DNA from: DAONJL01 sp035405645 [NCBI: bacterium]
GTDB taxonomy: Bacteria > JAGOBX01 > DAONJL01
Assembly: GCA_035405645.1 (NCBI GenBank)
Contig: DAONJL010000064.1
Coordinates: forward strand, 4,565-12,976
Direction of reading: 5' to 3'
Length of the DNA: 8,412 nucleotides
Below, in pieces: positions 6,432 to 8,412 of this stretch. Under the pieces are notes generated by a model that was given only the letters and a program-made list of their open reading frames with translations, ran no database searches and was not told the DNA's origin. Each line of letters starts with the position of its first letter. Position 1 is the stretch's first letter. The position numbers and the translations under genes were made by a program.

Positions 6432-6971
6432 ATGCCTTTCATTTTTCAAAATTATAGAAATGAATATTTAGAAGCTTTTAATTTTTTTGGTATTTCTCCT
6501 GATACCCCTTTTGAAGATGTTAAATTAATTTATAAAAAATTAGCTCTTAAATATCATCCTGATAAAAATAAATCAAAATATGCTGAATATTATTTTAAAA
6601 AATTAAATAATGCTTATTCATATTTAGTTGATTTTTATAAAAATATTGATAAAGATGAATTAACTGGAAATTTTGATTATTCTAAAAAAAATTACTGGAA
6701 CACGCCCTGGGGTGCTTTTTTTGATTCTCTGGAAAAATATGAAAATAGTTTGAATAATTTTTTTATTAATCTTTGCCAAAAAGCAACTCTCAGATTAAAA
6801 ATTTCTATTAAAAAAATTCTTGCTTTTAACTTACCTGATGCTCATAAGTATTCATTTAAACATATTATAAATTATATTTTAAATTCTTCTCTTAAAGTCA
6901 AAGAATGGGCTGTTCAAACTATTTTTAAAAATATAAATAATAAATATCTTTTGCCTTATACTTTATGCTGA
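6432..6971 (+). CDS. Short J-domain (DnaJ-like) co-chaperone
   Basis: The product has 179 residues. The J domain spans about residues 14-68: FNFFGISPDTPFEDVKLIYK, LALKYHPDKN with the HPD triad at 42-44, then the helix FKKLNNAYSYL. An intact HPD implies it can stimulate the ATPase of a DnaK/Hsp70 in the cytoplasm. The Gly/Phe region, CxxCxGxG zinc centre and C-terminal substrate domains of true DnaJ are absent, so this is a type III J protein rather than DnaJ. Residues ~85-179 are aromatic- and lysine-rich (YWNTPWGAFFDSLEKYENSL) and of unknown fold; no signal peptide or clear membrane helix is seen. It has its own promoter and converges on the Hsp20 operon. Codon use is unlike the neighbours: Ala is GCT in 8 of 9 and Pro CCT in 6 of 7, where the other genes prefer GCA and CCA. 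Confidence 0.85.
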   Translation: MPFIFQNYRNEYLEAFNFFGISPDTPFEDVKLIYKKLALKYHPDKNKSKYAEYYFKKLNNAYSYLVDFYKNIDKDELTGNFDYSKKNYWNTPWGAFFDSLEKYENSLNNFFINLCQKATLRLKISIKKILAFNLPDAHKYSFKHIINYILNSSLKVKEWAVQTIFKNINNKYLLPYTLC

Positions 6972-7196
6972 TTCTATTTAAAATATGTTATAATAAAATT
7001 TTTGTATTCTTAAATTTAAGTAGGTTATTTTTCTGGAAGTAATAAAAAAAACTATGCTGTATATTGCAAATTGCTGATTATTATTTTACAAATTTAATTT
7101 ACCTGAATAATAACTCTTAACTCTCAAAAACTTAAAAAATTATCTATCACTGTTATTTAATATTTAAAGACATTTTAAAAATGTTTAATCTTATAT
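6972..7196. other. Convergent intergenic spacer with small palindromes
   Basis: No gene is seen. The spacer has a perfect palindrome CTTAAATTTAAG (7009-7020) and an inverted repeat ACATTTT-A-AAAATGT (7170-7184). A TATAAT at 6989-6994 has no matching -35 box and no gene after it. All could be chance in DNA this AT-rich. Confidence 0.3.
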
Positions 7197-7239
7197 AAAA
7201 AAAACGATTGTATGACTTTTACATCATACAATCGTTTTT
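7197..7239. terminator. Bidirectional intrinsic terminator between J-domain gene and Hsp20 operon
   Basis: A perfect 12-bp stem (ACGATTGTATGA at 7204-7215, TCATACAATCGT at 7224-7235) encloses an 8-base loop. It is flanked by A8 on the left (7197-7204) and T5 on the right (7235-7239). Read on + it ends the J-domain transcript; read on - it ends the Hsp20 transcript about 30 bases after its last stop with a longer U run. It is probably stronger for the Hsp20 side. Confidence 0.9.
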
Positions 7240-7265
7240 AAAAAGAGGGCTTAATTATCAAATAA

Positions 7266-7670
7266 TTATTTCTCAAATTCAATCTTTATTTCTTTTGGTT
7301 TTATTTCTTCTTTCTTTGGTAATATTAATGTCAATATTCCATTTTTATATTTAGCAGTAATTTTGTTTTTATCAATTGTATCAACTAATGTAAATGCTCT
7401 CTTATATGCGCCAATTCTGTATTCTCTGTATATCAAATTTGCATTTTCATTCGGTCTTTGCTCTTCTATGTCAGCCGTCAATGTCAATACATCATCTTCT
7501 ATATCTATATTCATCTTGTTTTTATCAACTCCAGGTATTTCAAAATTCATCACTATTTCATTTGCATTTTCTATAATATCAACCACTGGTTTAAAAAATT
7601 TCTTGCCTTTTGTGCTTTCTGGACTGCTTATCTTTTTTTGTTCACTTTTTATTATATCTTTATTTTCCAT
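7266..7670 (-). CDS. hsp20: Small heat shock protein, Hsp20 family (second gene of operon)
   Basis: The product has 134 residues. The alpha-crystallin domain spans about residues 27-119: PVVDIIENANEIVMNFEIPG, DKNKMNIDIEDDVLTLTA, YREYRIGAYKRAFTL, and the signature AKYKNGIL at 106-113 followed by TLILPK. The C-terminal tail carries the I-x-I motif (IKI, 128-130) used in oligomer packing. Proteins of this family hold unfolding proteins without ATP and pass them to DnaK/DnaJ. The N-terminal arm is short (~26 residues), Lys/Ser-rich and lacks the usual phenylalanines, so its oligomers may differ from those of its partner. GGAGG lies seven bases before the ATG. The gene starts 15 bases after the first Hsp20 gene and is surely in the same transcript. 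Domain call is very sure; partner specificity is unknown. Confidence 0.95.
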   Translation of the reverse strand: MENKDIIKSEQKKISSPESTKGKKFFKPVVDIIENANEIVMNFEIPGVDKNKMNIDIEDDVLTLTADIEEQRPNENANLIYREYRIGAYKRAFTLVDTIDKNKITAKYKNGILTLILPKKEEIKPKEIKIEFEK

Positions 7671-7677
7671 ACTAACA

Positions 7678-7682
7678 CCTCC
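7678..7682 (-). promoter_or_regulatory. Ribosome binding site of the second hsp20 gene
   Basis: GGAGG on - lies seven bases upstream of the ATG at 7670-7668, within the 15-base gap between the two genes. Confidence 0.85.
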
Positions 7683-7685
7683 TTT

Positions 7686-8126
7686 TTATTCAACTTTTAC
7701 TTCAATTGCTTTTGCTTTTTCTTCTTCTGCTTTTGGTAATGTTACTGTTAGTAAACCATTTTTTAACTTTGCTTTAATCTTATTTATATCTACTTTTTTA
7801 TTTAATGAAATTGTTCTACTAAAACTACCATAACTTCTTTCTTGTAAGTAATAGCTTGCATTTTTCTCTTCTTTTTTCTGTTCATGTTTTCCTTCAATTG
7901 TTAATGAATTGTTTGTTGCTGATATTTTTATATCCTTCTCTTCAACACCAGGTATTTCTGCTGTTACATAAATATTATCATTGTCCTCATACATATTTAC
8001 TGCTGGATATGTTCTGTGTGTTGGTATTATTTCATTAAAATCATCAAATAATTTTGATAATGAATTTGATAATGAAAAAAATTCATTTAATAATGAATCA
8101 TCAAAAAATCTTTTTGGAACTAACAT
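7686..8126 (-). CDS. hsp20: Small heat shock protein, Hsp20 family (first gene of operon)
   Basis: The start chosen is the ATG at 8126-8124 (146 residues). An in-frame ATG three codons earlier (8135) directly abuts AGGAGG with no spacer, whereas the second ATG lies nine bases from it. The N-terminal arm has the Phe/Leu-rich pattern usual for bacterial sHsps (RFFDDSLLNEFFSLSN). The alpha-crystallin domain spans about residues 41-132: PAVNMYEDNDNIYVTAEIPG, EKDIKISATNNSLTIEG, RSYGSFSRTISL, and AKLKNGLL at 119-126 then TVTLPK. The C-terminal I-x-I/V motif is IEV at 141-143. It is an ATP-independent holdase in the cytoplasm, probably co-assembling or sharing substrates with the next gene's product, in the manner of IbpA/IbpB pairs. 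A strong sigma-54-type promoter lies just upstream, so expression probably needs an enhancer-binding activator. Confidence 0.95.
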   Translation of the reverse strand: MLVPKRFFDDSLLNEFFSLSNSLSKLFDDFNEIIPTHRTYPAVNMYEDNDNIYVTAEIPGVEEKDIKISATNNSLTIEGKHEQKKEEKNASYYLQERSYGSFSRTISLNKKVDINKIKAKLKNGLLTVTLPKAEEEKAKAIEVKVE

Positions 8127-8135
8127 ATTTATCAT

Positions 8136-8141
8136 CCTCCT
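8136..8141 (-). promoter_or_regulatory. Ribosome binding site that decides the first hsp20 start
   Basis: AGGAGG on - immediately touches an ATG at 8135 but is nine bases from the in-frame ATG at 8126. Ribosomes need spacing, so 8126 is the likely start and the protein loses the first three residues (Met-Ile-Asn). Confidence 0.8.
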
Positions 8142-8176
8142 TTCATTTAATTTTTTTGTTTTCTACTCAAATAAAA

Positions 8177-8192
8177 AGCAACACTTATGCCA
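8177..8192 (-). promoter_or_regulatory. Sigma-54 (RpoN) promoter of the hsp20 operon
   Basis: On - the sequence reads TGGCATAAGTGTTGCT. This matches the sigma-54 consensus TGGCAC-N5-TTGCW with one deviation (T for C at the sixth base). The invariant GG (-24) and GC (-12) are exactly 10 bases apart. Transcription would start near 8166, leaving a leader of about 40 bases that contains the AGGAGG. No convincing sigma-70 promoter was noticed in the same stretch, although AT richness makes weak ones hard to exclude. Confidence 0.7.
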
Positions 8193-8412
8193 TTTTATTT
8201 TTTTGCTATTTTTTTATAATCACAATCTTTTTTATTATATTTTTTTTTAATTCATATCTAATTGATTTTTTACTTTTGACATTATTAAATTTTTTTTTGT
8301 AAATTTGGCATATTTTTCTTAATAAAAAAAATTATCTTGCCGATAATAAAATAAAGAAAAAAAAGAACTGGCGCAAAAGGAATTCAAAAAAACCAGTCAA
8401 TAAAAAAATCAC
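8193..8412. other. A/T-tract regulatory region upstream of the hsp20 operon
   Basis: No gene is supported here. The region is made of T runs of 6-9 bases (for example 8198-8204, 8209-8215, 8228-8233, 8240-8248), which may bend the DNA. It includes a near-match to an IHF site on - (AATCAA at 8267-8262, then TTAG and ATA where TTR is expected). An ACTGG/CCAGT pair (8367-8371 and 8393-8397) surrounds a GAATTC. A start-less frame on + from 8303 runs to the window edge. Confidence 0.35.
8331..8347. promoter_or_regulatory. Candidate enhancer-binding-protein site
   Basis: ATTATC-TTGCC-GATAAT is a perfect 6-bp inverted repeat with a 5-base spacer. It lies about 165-181 bases upstream of the predicted sigma-54 start, the range usual for activators that contact the promoter by looping. 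Only one copy is seen and no regulator gene is in the window. Confidence 0.3.

Noticed and set aside
7363-7833. 156-codon frame on + across the Hsp20 genes
   Set aside because: It is antisense to two clear alpha-crystallin genes, with Phe/Ser-rich shadow composition and no ribosome binding site.
8306-8322. A second TGGCAT on + as a sigma-54 promoter
   Set aside because: The GC expected 10 bases after the GG is missing (TTTTTCTTA follows), and no gene lies downstream in the window.
8303-8412. Lys-rich open frame on + running to the edge, and a Phe/Leu-rich open frame on - over 8332-8412
   Set aside because: The + frame has no ATG, GTG or TTG start. The - frame is low-complexity poly-T translation. 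Both are expected in A-tract DNA.
1-8412. CRISPR array, tRNA or rRNA genes
   Set aside because: No regularly spaced identical repeats and no cloverleaf or rRNA-like segments were recognised by eye. The repeats present are protein modules or short hairpins.

Overview
The window is strongly AT-rich. It reads as a fragment of a diderm (Gram-negative-type) bacterium, probably from a little-cultured lineage. It encodes outer-membrane and cell-surface proteins of a style common in FCB-group, Elusimicrobia-like and WOR-type bacteria: FN3 arrays, a lamin-tail domain, a FlgD/T9SS-type C-terminal domain and a PorV/PorQ-like barrel. The lineage is an inference; no rRNA or universal marker gene is present.

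Left part (1-5982, + strand): a surface/secretion gene cluster. First comes the 3' part of a large multidomain gene whose frame is open from the left edge. Its modules are the tail of a cohesin-like domain, a lamin-tail-like domain, FN3, a CBM9/DOMON-like sandwich, a carboxypeptidase-regulatory-like fold and a C-terminal type I dockerin with two complete calcium loops. After a terminator hairpin comes a 758-residue secreted protein: signal peptide, cohesin-like domain, three FN3 domains, an unassigned beta domain and a FlgD-Ig/T9SS-like C-terminal domain. Six bases later starts a PorV/PorQ-like barrel fused, through a proline-rich linker, to a helical TPR-like tail. One working model: the barrel assists export or anchoring of the C-terminal-domain protein, whose cohesin-like domain could hold dockerin-bearing partners such as the upstream product. 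This would be a surface assembly with no visible cellulase.

Middle (5983-6431): a 449-base stretch with no convincing gene. It holds two GC-rich islets facing each other, probably a remnant of a small repeat linked to Y1 (REP-type) transposases, plus several short inverted repeats. It ends in a consensus sigma-70 promoter.

Right part (6432-8412): a proteostasis group. A short J-domain protein on + converges on a two-gene small-heat-shock-protein operon on -. The two units share a bidirectional terminator. The Hsp20 operon has a strong match to a sigma-54 promoter (TGGCAT-N5-TTGCT) with a possible upstream activator site. The last ~220 bases hold only this regulatory region and A/T tracts.
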